This document shows, one piece after another, positions 21,204-33,600 of a stretch of DNA of 64,000 nucleotides. The stretch covers positions 2,062,908-2,126,907 of the forward strand of contig UYJD01000002.1 in the NCBI GenBank assembly GCA_900618795.1, given 5' to 3'. Source of the stretch: Cyanodermella asteris. Its lineage: Eukaryota > Ascomycota > Lecanoromycetes > Ostropales > Stictidaceae. Under the pieces are notes generated by a model. That model was not told the origin of the DNA. It did no database searches and worked only from the letters and a program-made list of their open reading frames with translations. Numbering within the stretch: position 1 is the first letter of the stretch; the number at the start of each line of letters is the position of its first letter. The translations under genes and the position numbers were made by a program.

Positions 21204-22619
21204 GTTGGTAGCAAAGTGCTCAGACAAGTATCAAAGAATGTGTATAATAGTGGGAAACGGGGCAAGTGCAAAAGCCGCAAAGGGCAAAGTATCTAAAGAG
21301 TGACAGAAGTTGGTTCCTGACCAGAAAAGAAAGACTAATGGTATGAGAAAAGGAATGAAAAAACAAGAAATCGCGTGTAGAGCAAAAGATCAGAGCAACT
21401 TTGGACAGACATGTCGCCTTCATATAGCAATCAAGCTCGCCGAGTACCGAACGACAATCAGCTCGGATCTGCAGGGGCTCGTCCTCTGTCGCTGTGCAGG
21501 AGGTGCTGAAAGTAAAATTGTGGTAGTGGGGACAAATGATCCGCTATGCTGACAGGCTCTGACAGGCTCTGACCAGATCTGACAGGATGGCACCTTGTGC
21601 ATCTTGGCAAGCCTCGCCTAATGGACAAGAAGCTATTTTCTACGAAAGGATGTAAGGTGGAGGGAGAGAAATGGCCAAGGAGAGGGGCGGTGCTACGCTG
21701 CTAGCCGAAGACGGTCACATAAGTCACGTGAATGAAATTGACAGCCGCGAGCCGCGAGCAAGTTTCGGTTCCGGGGGGCTGTCTGCACTGTTCAGGGGCT
21801 GCTTTCGGCTGGTCACAGCGGTGTTTGCCGGCGCGTGTTTCAGGTTCGAGTACCACCCGCCTTATTTTAAGCCGTCGAACCCACTCTTGCTCGTGCTGTG
21901 CTCAGCCTTGACAGCTGGGCTGTGCATCAATGTATCACCTCTCCCCGTCGAATGCTGTTTTCGGAACAAGCCTTATCACTGCTGACGTGCCAATCTCAAG
22001 CAAGAACTCTTGTGCTAACTCGAGCAAGTCGGAGCCTGACCTGCCATAGCACGCAATCCTGTGTGCAAGCAGTCACCCTGCCACGTTGTGGTTGTCCGGT
22101 TCATGTTACATAAGTAACAGAACTCATATCAGCGTTGCTTTGTTCCATATCAGGTCGTGTTTCAGGTGAGTCTCTTCCAGCGCGATTGGAACTCACTGCC
22201 GCAGCGTCCAATTGTAGATGGCGTCTGGCCATGTGGACCAAGATCTCACTGTTCATCCGGACCCTGGTTGCTCATGGCGCAAAACTGAGTCGAAATAGTA
22301 GTGTAAGTCTAGTCACGGCCATGGGTCCGTATTACGTGAATCACGGTGGAGGCTCCTTTTCATGGCATGCCAAGCATCCGCCATTTGTCAAAGCTCTCAT
22401 CTTTCAGAGTTGTTGCCCAAAATTTGATTTCGCCCGACACTCGAATCCATATCAATACAGTCTTGAGTTATCAGAACTAGCCCCGAAACCGATCAACCAC
22501 AGCCTACCCGTCCTTGTATCCCAACCACTAAATCAGGTCGACATATTGAATTGCTCACGCTCAGTCTCTGATTGACACCACGAGAAATTCGACCCAAGCT
22601 TTATCAACGCACACTCACC
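21204..22619. other. Divergent intergenic region
   Basis: About 1.4 kb between the leftward secreted gene and the rightward ankyrin gene, so it carries both promoters. A short direct repeat of TCTGACAGGC-like units lies at about 21549-21590. No gene or RNA gene was supported. Confidence 0.5.
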
Positions 22620-23635
22620 ATGGCTGTCGGTCACTTTGACGAGGATGGAAGTACGTTGTTCATTGTACCTTTTCCCAGAGGCTCGACAACAAACTAACCG
22701 ACTTCAGCATACGTTCTTGCTCCCAACCAACCAGACCTAGAGACGGTGCAGAATACCCTCTATTCCGAAGATCCCATTGCAGCCCTCGAGCCACTCTTCG
22801 AGGCGGGATTGGATGCGAACTATTCTTTCGGCCTCGCGGGTCGTCTTCTGTACCAAGCGTGAGTTCCCAGACCTTCCGCACTCAATTCGATGCATCGTTG
22901 TGTCGTGAGATGTTGGACCTGTCGATGGGACTATTGAGGTCTCACGATGAAGCACACACACTTTGATTCCATATCAAACTCCTCCTCATACCCTTTTTTC
23001 TTTCCTTGTTAATTTCCTTTCTTTTAGCGAACATTCCCCATCAACAAAGCATCACCTCGCTGACGATCCACAGCATAATCGCCACCGACTCCCCACCCCT
23101 AGTCGGCCTCCTCCTAACCCAAGGCGCCCTCCCCTCTCTCCCGCCCCTCTCCGGCACAGTCCACATCAGCCCCCTCTCCGCCTGCAGCTACCCGGCCGTC
23201 CCCAGCGGCGCCACCATCGCCACCCTCCTCCTCAACCACCCGACGCCCCAACCCCTCACCACCTCTCAAATCGTTCTCGCCCTCTTCTCCGCCGCCCGCG
23301 AGTTCCGCCCCGACGTCGCGCGCGTCATCCTCCAACACCTCGGCCCGGCACGAGCCGAAGAAGTGCTGAACGCGTTGGCCGACGAGACCACTGCCAAGTA
23401 CGAGGACGTCGAGTTCGGGCTGGGGACCCCGAGCCACGAGGTCGTGGCGTGTGCGGTCACGGACGAGGGAGAGGAGATTGCGGATGAGAGGCTGGACAGG
23501 GCGAAGGAGTCGCTGAGGGTCTTTGTCGAGTTTGGTGCGGATCCGGGGACCAGGGACGCCAAGGGACGGACCGCGGTGGAGTTGGCCGAGGAGATTGGAG
23601 CGGAGGATTTGGCGGCGTTTTTGAGGGAACTGTAA
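22620..23635 (+). CDS. Small ankyrin-repeat protein
   Basis: A 247-residue protein from three exons: 22620-22650, 22708-22858 and 23074-23635. Introns of 57 nt (branch-like ACTAAC visible) and 215 nt have phases that match. The N-terminus reads MAVGHFDEDGTYVLAPN. Ankyrin-like helices are seen at AALEPLFEAGLDANYSFG, LVGLLLTQGALPSLPP, TIATLLLNHPTP, and most clearly at the C-terminus (LRVFVEFGADPGTRDAKGRT then AVELAEEIGAEDL). Repeats are degenerate and no other domain is present. Probably cytosolic and protein-binding; no specific role can be given. The third exon is very GC rich. Confidence 0.82.
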
Positions 23636-24502
23636 AAAAAAAAGGTGGGGGTGAGAAAGGGCGAGAAAGGACGAGAAATGTGAGATGTGACGGGATGGTG
23701 GGTGGCGGCGTGATTCGATGGATAAGAGAAAGTACTGTACGGTATGGAGCGAAACGATGTCAGAATCGAGTCTCAAAGTCCCGAAATTCGAGCGAAAGTG
23801 AAATTATAATTATGCACAAGGAGGGTAACTAATAAGGAAACATGACAGCCCAGATGCCCCAAGAAGAGATCAGAGGCTTCAGGCTGGCGGAGGTCTCCCA
23901 ACTCATATACACGCCACGACATCGAAACGCACGCCTTCGACCCGGCGGCAGGTTTTGAAAATGAGAACGAAACCTGCAAGAAGGTTTGGGTATCAGTTAT
24001 CGAGCACCACAAGTCTGTTATATTTGCTCATCCTCATACGCTGGTATGGCCGTTTTGAAAACAAGGAAAGATTTCTGTCGAGATGTAAGAGGGAGGAGGG
24101 GGGTATGCCTCGTTCTATTAGCGCCACTGAAGTACAAAAAACCGCCTCTTGTGCCACACAACGTAGCCCCCGCCCCTTTGCCATTTCCTCGTCGAAGGCT
24201 CTCTCTCTCTCTCTCGTGTCAACACCTGAACTCCGCGGTCGGGAACTCTTTGTCATACCCAGTATGAGCTGGATCAACAATATTTCTGATATCGTAACTT
24301 TCGTATATCTTTCAGTCGGATGTCGCGGGATTCTAGCCCACAATGTGACCCGAGCAAATCAAGAAAAGCTGCAAGGTTTCAGTTTCCGCTTTGCAAAAAC
24401 GCCGTATCGCTAATGCCAGAAAGACAAAAGACCTCCCCAGATGGTATTATCTCAACTCAGATTCGTGTGATGATTTTGCGCCCGGCGACAAAAAGTCCGC
24501 TC
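23636..24502. other. Convergent intergenic region
   Basis: 3' flanks of the ankyrin gene and the kinase gene. It holds an A10 tract just after the ankyrin stop and a (CT)8 microsatellite at about 24199-24215. No gene seen. Confidence 0.5.
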
Positions 24503-26324
24503 CTAACGGCTTTTGCTCTTGCCGCCGCGGTTCTTCTCGCCCACAATCACACGAGCGCCCTCCTTGCCCAAAACACCAGGTTCTCTGGGTTTGGGCGATC
24601 TCGCGCGGCCACCTTTCCCTTTCAAGAATGACAGCATCCCTCCTGACTTTGGTGAAGGGACAGCACCTTTTGTGGCCTCTGCGGGCATCGTTGCCGTTTT
24701 GTCGCCGCCAACACCCGGGACTGGTGGTACCTGGTCTCGTGCTGGGCGCAAATCAGCTATTGTCGTTCGAGACGTGCTTCGAGTGCTGGCCCGAGGACGA
24801 GAAGAAGACTGACTAGGACCTCTTGATGCGGGAACTGTAGATTGTGTGTTGGACCTTGCGAGAGGTGGGGAACCTCTCAGGTCAGGCGAACCTTTGGGCG
24901 GGACTGCTGCAGGCGCGCCCTCTTCTTGCGTGCCTGTTCGCGTTCCCTCGGGCGATTCTGCGGGAGTCAAAGCGTCGATAGCTGCGGCCGTCAAGCTATA
25001 GTCGAAAGGCTCGAAAAGCGTCTCGATCATGCGATGTAACTCGTCGTCGCGAATCTCCTTTTCCGTTGCGTCTTCCTTCAGCGGAGCTCGTGGCTTCTGC
25101 CGTCTGGCCCGGGCCTCAAGCGGTGCCTCTTCCAAAAGTAGCTCCTCCAAATCGTAGGTCGCGTCGAAATTTGTCTTATCGGCGGAGGGAACGAAGATGG
25201 GCGGAACTTGCTTCTGTTCCAGAGCGACGAAATCGATCTCCCTAAAGAAAGGATTGTCGGTGAAGGTGTGGAATCCAGCTGCACCAATGCGTTTCGTCGT
25301 GTCCTTCTCCAGGAGAGAGCTTATTGCGTGCAGGCATACGTTCGAGACGGGCGGGTTTGTTAGCGGGTATTTGATATCGGCAGCGATGATCTCCTTCTCG
25401 AGCTTCTCGTGTCCGTGTGACTCGAACGGTCGCTGGACTTGTCAGTACTTCTCTTCATTCGAAGTATGTGGAAACGTACCCTGTTGTATATGCACTCGTA
25501 GAAAGTAACGCCCAATGACCACCAGTCGACCTCGCTCAAATAACCCACACCGGCGTAAACCTCGGGCGCTAAATATGCAAGGGTGCCCGATCTGCTGTGC
25601 AGCTTCTTGCGGGAACTAAATTCAGAAGCGACGTTCTTTCGGGGTCAGCACACGTGCACATTCACGATGGCCGAACAGCACTCACAAAATCGGCCAGATG
25701 GACGTGTCCTTCCGAGTCCAGCAGTACATTGTCCGGCTTCAAGTCTCGATGTACGATGCCCTGCTTGTGGACGTATTTCAGAGCGCATGCCAACTCGGCA
25801 ACCCAGAATCGGACAGCTTCCTCCGTCATGGTCTTGCGTGAGATGTGGAATCTCAAGTCTCCTCCGTTCATCAGGTCGATTACCATGTACATGTACTCCA
25901 TATCTTGGAAGCTGTATCGCAGATTGCAAAGAAACGGGTGGTTGAGGTGTTCGAGCATGCGTCGTTCTCGAATGATGTTTCGAACGCTTTCCGATCGTAC
26001 CACTGGGAATTGTGAGCCGAGATGACACAGCGACGGGCAGTGAGCGTACCTTCGTCTTTCCGTATGTACTTGAGTGCAAAGGTCAAACCTGTGTCCTTGC
26101 GCTCGACGACCCGGACCTTGCCGAAAGCGCCCTTGCCAACGACGCGCAACAGGCGGAAATGGTTGAGATTGACTGTGGTTCGTTAGCCAATGAGCCACCT
26201 CGCAAGTACGGCAGCTGTGGTGAGAGTCGGTGGAAGCACGAGCAGGGGCTTGCAGGCTACGTGGGGCGGAGGTGAACGTACCCTCATCGGTGAAAACAAC
26301 GGGCTTGCCGGAACTATTACCCAT
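24503..26324 (-). CDS. AGC serine/threonine kinase, YANK (STK32-like) type
   Basis: A 522-residue protein kinase from five exons: 26324-26282, 26172-26050, 26002-25686, 25635-25480 and 25432-24503, all in phase. N-terminus MGNSSGKPVVFTDEV has a Gly-2 and Ser-6 that suit N-myristoylation. The kinase domain starts at NLNHFRLLRVVGKGAFGKV with the VAIK-type Lys in FALKYIRK. It continues with HRDLKPDNVLLD, the magnesium motif as DFN instead of DFG (HLADFNVASEF), the activation loop to TLAYLAPEVY, and YLSEVDWWSLGVTFYE. DFN in this place is characteristic of YANK/STK32 kinases. A post-kinase FEPFDYS motif resembles an AGC turn/hydrophobic segment, followed by a Ser/Pro/Arg-rich disordered tail. Substrates of the fungal members are unknown to me. 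Confidence 0.9.
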
Positions 26325-28220
26325 GGTGAAGAATTATAGCTATATCGTCGAGAGTTGCATATGTGAAGAATATCGGGCCTGCGGAAGTCGAGCAGAGGAT
26401 GGCTCAGCGTCAAGCTGGGTATTAGGTGGTGGGCTGCAGCGAGCGGGCGTTCGGCGAGGGCCAGTGAGCTGGTCAGACGGGGATGCGGGACGCGGGACGC
26501 GGGAGAAGAAGCGGCTGGAGATTGCGGACTTTTGCGTGGGCGTCTCACAAGGGATGCTGGGCGCGACAGCTGCTGCAAGTCGATGGGAAGATGCTGAGGA
26601 GGCGAGAAAACAGAAACGGGGTTTGATGATGGAAAGATGTGGCAGTAGCGGGTAAGACTGAGGCGAGGGACGAGTATGGTCGTTGTAGGATGGTGGTAAT
26701 GGTGGTAATGGTCTCGGACGGCGGTGAATGGGTGGGCTTGCAGGTGTAGGCTAGTCCCGACCCGCGTGCAGTCTTGGTCTGTCGCTCGAGGGCAAATGGC
26801 CCTGCAGTTTGCCGTCTGGTCACAGGCACTCTGACCGAGACAGGGATGCCAGAGGGGATGCGTGACAAGGACGACGGACGAAGCTGTTTCGTTGTTGGTC
26901 GATGGAGGGTCCCTGGTCGTTTGCCGATGGGGCAGCGATCTGACGGCCGGGCAGCTGAACGAAGCAAGGGAGGGAAGGGCGAGGAGGGAAGAGGATGATG
27001 GGCCTGGAGACTTTGAGACTTTGAGACTTTGAGACGGGCGTCTGGGATTCGTGGAGCGAGTACTAGTAGCACACATGGTGACGCCGCGCCGCAAGAAGGC
27101 TTAAAGCTATACTTAGCCCCCGCTGCGATCGTCTCATTTCCTTCCAGAGAGCCCTTCGAGAAGCTGAAACTACGCTCTGCCCACATCGCCCTCTGTCCGT
27201 GCCCGCCGTCTAAGGTACTGTCTGCGACACGTAAGATGAAGACTCACCGATCAGCCGGCATCTGTTCCAAAGCAATTTTCTGCCACCTATTGTACAACAG
27301 GACTAGCACACATCGACTGACCGTATCGGCGACCCCGGTGTCCACCAAGCAGATGCTCGCCTGGCCTTCGATGCAGTCGAACAGAGCGTCATGCACAGAA
27401 GGGGGCAGGATGTACCACTGAGCAGAGGTACATCCTGTACTGGCGTCGAATTCAGAGTTTGCCGAGACGCTGTTGGCAGAATTCTATCACACACGTGTAG
27501 TGCTGCCGAATCAAAGTGGACCATGCGGCGTGGGAGCCAGCTGGCAAGCAACAGGAACATCTCGTCGTAGTGCAGCTAATAAACAAGGTAGGTAGGTATT
27601 CATCATTGCAAGGGATGGCCGTACTGTCGACAGACATTCATTCGCCCAAACAAGGGTTGGGTTAGCTGTGCGAGGGCAAAACGACAAGCTGGCAGGTACA
27701 GCCTTGAGCCCCGGGTGGAGCGCGCACGTGGTCTGCCGTCGATGCCACATGGCCGCGCCTTCCCTCGTGTTTCAGGCCGAGGTGGCGCCTTCCGCTCTGG
27801 GTGCCAGTCGCCACCAACATCCCGGGCTTCCCAGGTCAGAGAAGCTCGTTTGCTACCTACCTACTTACTGTACTCTTCTTCATGCACCTCACTGTTCCTC
27901 CATCATGCAGTGTTCGCTTGCCACCTTCTCGTCAGCACCACGACCATGCTACTGTACGCCTGCTGTCCACACATAAACTTCGAGGCCACGTTCCGCTGTA
28001 CGAGCGTCGATTATGCTAGCAGCGTCGTGCTCTCGTGTCCTTCATCTCGTGCCGTCGGCTCTGTCTGGCGCACCACTCTGCCATGTTACACGCCCCCGAG
28101 CATCGTCGACCCTTGGCGCCGCTTCTTCCCATCTTTAGCCTGCCAAATCTTGACTGCCTGCTCACCGAACGCCGCCCTCTGAGTATAATCCTCCTCGGAA
28201 CGGGTACTGCTACCGTGTAG

Positions 28221-28667
28221 TCATCTCTTGAGGCTAGTTGCCACTTGGCGATCCAAACGTACTCGTTCCGGAGTCATTGACCATCCTTTTCCGTGATGAT
28301 GAAACATTCCAACAAGGCCAAATTCACAAGCTAGCTTATTCAAGATACCTCTAAAAGTCTCAGGCGCCGGCAATGGTCCGACTTGCAAGCCATCGAAAGC
28401 TCCTAGGATCAGGTCTAGCCGATGCAAAGTGACAAATATCGTCCCAAACTGGTTCGCAGCGACTTGACTCCGGTATCGAGAATCCTTCTCGGCTCTCGTG
28501 GCAATCGGTGGCTTGGACCAGACCACCTTTTGTTCGTTTATATACGGCTGCACGGCAGAAATTGTCCGACCACAATCGCACCTACATTTAGGAAATTGAA
28601 GACAATGGAATGTTGATAGCATCGTCGCATAGATGGACATGTCCGATTGGAAGTGTCGGCAAATCAT
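28221..28667 (-). CDS. Hypothetical 148-codon frame, doubtful
   Basis: Open frame on the minus strand with a coding-like C-terminal half (FVTLHRLDLILGAFDGLQVG, LPAPETFRGILNKLACEFGL). No domain or signal peptide recognised and no splice partner identified. It may be a relic exon or chance. Confidence 0.2.
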   Translation of the reverse strand: MICRHFQSDMSIYATMLSTFHCLQFPKCRCDCGRTISAVQPYINEQKVVWSKPPIATRAEKDSRYRSQVAANQFGTIFVTLHRLDLILGAFDGLQVGPLPAPETFRGILNKLACEFGLVGMFHHHGKGWSMTPERVRLDRQVATSLKR

Positions 28668-29683
28668 TGGAAAGAGAAACCGAAAGCTACGGCGACAGGC
28701 TCAGGAGTCAGGACTCGGGAGAGGCTGAGGCTTTCGAGAATGCGTTATCGTGCTGATGAGATCGCTATGCCTCTATTCGTGCTCTGCATTGAACTGCTAC
28801 TGATGACCACGTCGTGCGCTCGACTGCATCCTCTCACCGTTTCGAATCAAAATAATCGTTGACAGGCTGACGGCGCAGTACCCGATATGCGGCGGCGCTG
28901 CAGCCATGTGGCCAGCTAAGCTGAGCTGAATTTCGTCAACAGAATCATCTTCTTGCAAATCGCCAGATTGAGATGCGCTTGTACGTCGCGACGCCAGAGG
29001 CCGATTGCCAGGCCATCCAGCATTCACTCTGCTGGCGGAATGGGAGCGAAAAGGGACTGAGATCGCCTCGACCCGCTGCGGCTGGCAGCGAATATAACAT
29101 CATCTTGCATCAAAAACTCACAAGTGTGTGCACCTTGCGATAATCGCATCTTGCGCCGTAGACTTCCAGCTGAATCGACTTGAAGTTCCTGCTCTGTAGC
29201 GGTCTAGACGCAGAGGTGCTTATCCTGTGCCAATCGGGACTCCCCACAACGAGTAGAGTGTTCCATGTGTCGGCAGTCATCAACCACGTGGCAGCCAGGC
29301 GGTCAAAGGGCCTTCATGACCACTTCGGAATAGTTGAAGTAGAGCCACCAACTAGCAAAGTCCCGATTGGAACCAGAGGGAGGGAGGGGGCGGGGGTCTG
29401 GCAGAAGTCTTGACGGACAGACTTGGTCAGCTACTAGTCCCTACCTACCCAAGTATAGTACCTCCGCAGACACTATTAGACCTAGATGAAAAACAAAAGC
29501 ACCCTGCATACAAGTACTGTACGCAAAAGGCCCACCTTCAAACCTACCATCTCACATAACCACATAACCACATATCCCCCCGTAGCAGGGGCCCGATCGA
29601 AGTAGCATGCAAACGAGGTCAAAGAAGACTACGGTGCGGGGAAAAAACAAAACGACTCCCCGTCAACCCCGCCTTTGGGGAGC

Positions 29684-29764
29684 GTTCTGAGAGTTCTGAG
29701 AGTTCTGAGAGTTCTGAGAGTTCTGAGAGTTCTGAGAGTTCTGAGAGTTCTGAGAGTTCTGAGG
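29684..29764. repeat. 9-bp minisatellite, nine units
   Basis: Nine tandem copies of GTTCTGAGA, the last with one change, followed by degenerating CTCTGAGAG units up to about 29785. It lies in the gene-free interval. The minus-strand translation is a Ser-Glu-Leu repeat, which is most likely incidental. Confidence 0.95.
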
Positions 29765-30444
29765 GCTCTGAGAGCTCTGGGAGTTTGCCAAGTTTGCCGA
29801 GTTTTTTTTTTTTTGACAACATGGCACCCAAAAATTTGCCGTGGACTCGGCACACGTGGGGAGAATGATGATAGGCGGAGCTGACATTGGTGGTTGCACT
29901 CAAATCGCTAGCGACTGGCCCTCCGAGCATCGGATGTGTGTAACGTGAGTATACCGCTATGGGGTTGGTGAAGACTAGGTTAAACAAGAATAAATTGTGT
30001 GTGGTCTTAGGGGTCCTGATTTTACTTTTTATTTTTTGGTTTTATTTTTTGGTTCGTTTTCTGTGGCTCCCAGAAATGAAATCGCAACGAAAATTAGCCA
30101 AATCACGACAGCGCGAACACAAAATGGACGCAAACCCAACGGATAATCTTTTGGATACTGATCGCAATGTGCATTATTAGCAATGCACACGAAAAGGCTA
30201 CCCAAATATACGCTCTGTAGGTGTTTCAAGCGAATAGCAGCCTCGACTTTGCCAAGGCTCCGTGACTGTTACCAACTGCCACTGCCAGCGCTGATGATTC
30301 CATACCACAATACTCCAACCTTTTTCCAGCCGATTCGCGACTCTTTTCAGGGATACACGATCGTGCAACCATGATAATATACTCCCTTCCCTTCCCTGCC
30401 CAAACACCTTCACAACGCCAAGTAATCCAGGACAGGAAACCCAA

Positions 30445-30630
30445 TCAGGCCCTGCTCTCCCTGTTCGTCCGTCGAACCAACTTCTTCTCCCATGGAGTCG
30501 GCGCTTTGAGCTTTCCCCTGCATCTGGCCTTGGCCGTCTCGGGATCTTCCACCTCACTCTCCCTCTCACTCTCATCATCCTCATCTTCGTTCTCATTCAC
30601 AGCCTCCGTACCATCAACCGCGTTCTCGTC
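30445..30630 (-). other. In-frame open extension after the NOT4 stop
   Basis: Past the TAG at 30633-30631 the same frame stays open for 61 codons to a TGA at 30447-30445. The translation is strongly acidic then basic (VNENEDEDDESERE, PETAKARCRGKLKAP), unlike typical 3' UTR. Could be a recently acquired stop, a readthrough tail or chance. Confidence 0.4.
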
Positions 30631-33600
30631 CTACTTCACGCCCTTGCCTGCCCCGACAGCCCCTGCATTCCCCCGAGCCATCTTCCAAAGCCGTCCATTC
30701 TTCTTCACCAAATTCGCATGCCGCTTCTCCGCAACCTCATCCTCCTTCCGACAAGCATCCACAAACTCCTTGCTGCTCTGTAGCCGTCGTTCCACTTCCG
30801 CCATGCCGGCAGGAAATCCGCGTAGATCAGCCATCAGATCGTCGTTCTCCAGCAGTGGCATCGTCTTCATCTGCTGGGTGATCTCGGCGTTCGCCGAGTG
30901 AAGGGCCGCCGCTAGATCTGCAGCTGTGGACGTCTGGCCCTGACTCGTAGAAGGTGGCGGCTGCTTGTTGTTATTACGAGACGTCGACGTTGCCGGAGAG
31001 CGACGTGACGCCTCCGTGCCCGGAATGGGAATTTGAGGCTGTCGTGTACTCATACTCGGCGGCGGAGGCGCCAGCGGCGTGGAGCCAGAACCCAACATCC
31101 GCGCCGCGGCGGCCGTAATCTCAACCGATATACTGTTGTCGCCGGGGATGCTGTCCAAAGTCACCGGTCCATGCCCCAGATCCGCAGCGCGGCGGCGCGA
31201 GAACCAATCTCCACCCACCAACGCCTCTGCATTCTCGATCTCATCCGTATTCTCTTCCATCCACTTAGCCGTGGCGTCGTCGGTGCGTAGAACATCGTTC
31301 ACGCGCGCGCTCTTGGTGGGCGCGAAGCTGGACGTGGTGGCTATGGGCCCTTGATCCGCGAGATGTGGATAGATATCCCAGAGCGAGTTGAACAGGTCCT
31401 CAAAACCACCCTGGAGGAGCCGGGAAATGGCGTCGTCGTCTGAGGGTTCAGAAGCCGTGAAGGGGTCATTTGACGCCTGAGACGTGGCGCGAGCGAAGAG
31501 CGTCTGGTAAATCTCACCTTCCATGCGGCTGACCATTGGCAGGACGGTGCGAGCGGCATTCGGGAGGACGAGGCTGTACGGATAAGGATGCTTGTGGAAA
31601 CTGGGCAGATCCTCCGGTTCTTGGGCTTCGGATTCTGCGAGTACTGGGTGGCCTTGCTCGAGCATTTCGAGTTGCTCGGGACTCAGGGGCTTGACGATTG
31701 TCGGTTTGACGCCCGAAGCGGTCTTGAGCGGGGGCGGCGACATGAGCATCTCGGCAATCTGTTGATTGTGTGGAGATTCCTGCGCGTAGGATTGCATCAG
31801 ATCCGAGAGACTGATCTTCTCGAGACGTTCCTTGATGGTGAGCGGCTTGCTGGGCAGAGGCTTGCTGGGCGGCGACGCGATGCGCTCGGGTGCCGCGTTA
31901 ACCCGTGGGTATTGCGCGCTAGCTGACTGTGCTTGCGCCTCCGATTTCACTTCCACCGCAGTCTCCTGCTTCGTCTCGACTTTTGCCTTTTCATTCACCT
32001 TCGCAGGAGCTTTAGCCGGCGCAGCCTTCTCTTTCTTTGTCTTCTTCTTGCGTCCAATGATGGCCTCCTGCACCACTTCCGGCTCCTGCGTGTCCACCGA
32101 CATGACCTCGGTGAGCTTGTTCTCCTCGGCCTTCCGCGTCCGCCGGTCCTTTTTGGCCTGGCTCTTCGTCTTGACACGCGTGGGCAGAGCGACGGATTTG
32201 CTGCCGCCAGCAGGCGACTCTGGGTGGGATTCGATGTACGACGCCGTCTCAGAGTGAATGTCGTTGCTTGGCGTGCTAGGCAGGTTGATCGAGCCGATGC
32301 TAGGCCTGCGAGACGGCGCCTTCGTGCCTGATCCAGAAGCGGACGCTGGTGTCACCTCAGAAGCGGGGGTCTTGGCGGATGCAAGTGACTTGACGGCGCT
32401 CTCGACTTTGGGCGTATCGATCACGCGGATTGTGCGAGGGGCTTTGGTGGCAGAGATGCCGGAAGCTGGCGTGTCGACGGCCATACTGGGTGTGCCGACT
32501 CTGGACGGTCCGGTGCCGACTGATGCGCTATCCTTGACGACCTCTTTCCTTTCACTCGCGACTGTAGCTGCTTTCTTATCCTCCGAGCGCTTATTGTCTT
32601 GCAAGGCTTGCTTTGCTGCGTGCTGGGCTGCAGCGATGTCGAGCTTCGTGGGTTTCTGCTGTCGGCGTTCTGTTGGTTGTGTTGTGTCTGCACTCGCGGC
32701 TTTGTTTATTTTAGTAGTTTTTGTGCCAACGGCTTCTTCGACCTGGTTAGACTCAACGACCTTCTCGGGATTTCGCTCTTCACTCCGACCGCTGGGAAGG
32801 TGTGCAGGAGTTTCTTCCCGCTTCGATTCCGTTGCCCCATTCACTAGCGTAGCAGCATCGTCTGGCGTCGCAGTCGATTCCTTTTGTTTGTCCTTCTTGT
32901 TCGTGGTCGGTTTCGTGGGCTTGACGATCGGAGAATCATCTTTGGCAGCGGCAAGCGACGGCACGTCCTGAACCTTGAGCGAGCCCAAGGGTGGAAATTC
33001 AGCTGCTCCAAGCCCTGGGGGTGCTGTCGGGCTGGCGGGACGGCTTTTCGTTGCGCTCTCGGTCTTGGGTTTCGACCTGGAAATCGGTCTCGGGGATCCC
33101 CTGACAAGCAGGTCGAGGGGATCATAACCCGGCGCTGTTTGGCTTGGGTCTAGAGTTTCAGTCAGCCACAGCACAATAACACTCTGTGCAGAAGGCGGAA
33201 AATGTGCAGTGGTGGGAAATCGGTCCAAACACGACAGACGACGGCAACAAGCCAGCCAGTCAGGTCTCCAGCATACAAGGCTTTGATCTACGAATGAGGA
33301 CTACGGCTGCCGGACCGTGACCGCTGGTTTGTTGCTTCCGTCCTCAGCACAGGAGTCGGGGAACAAGTTGAACAGGTAATGTCAAGCCAAGACTTCGTCA
33401 TCTTCAACTGCTCTGCATATCTTTTCCCCATATCAGCATTCCTAACGTACATCCATACTTTCGTCGACAACTAGCTGGCCTTCAAATCGAATGCTGACAG
33501 GCCAAAATGCTGTGCACCCAAACTCCCCAACTCCTGTGCTTCTGGAAGAACGGCGTGAGGAACGGTACCGTCATGCCGAGGTGTCTCCATGCCGAGAAAT

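Larger units (their letters stand above)
26325..30444. other. 4.1-kb region with no supported protein gene
   Basis: Left part should be the kinase promoter and 5' UTR; it includes three copies of a CTTTGAGA-type 9-mer at about 27008-27036. CTACCTACC/GGTAGGTAGG motifs recur at 27587-27598, 27854-27868 and 29441-29450. A T-rich stretch at 30020-30060 makes a small hydrophobic frame. Only the frame at 28221-28667 looks faintly coding. Confidence 0.5.

Noticed and set aside
21835-21860. GGTTCGAGTACC, similar to a tRNA B box.
   Set aside because: No A box at the right distance and no acceptor-stem pairing around it.
29619-29987. A minus-strand frame with a Ser-Glu-Leu repeat, and the array itself as a possible CRISPR.
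   Set aside because: The frame is just the 9-bp minisatellite read through; units are contiguous without spacers, so it is not CRISPR.
29959-30180. A 73-codon frame with one strong hydrophobic segment.
   Set aside because: Hydrophobicity comes from a T-rich low-complexity tract; no homologue pattern or splice context.
30371-30901. A 176-codon Ser/Phe-rich plus-strand frame.
   Set aside because: Antisense to the NOT4 3' end and its acidic extension; no independent support.
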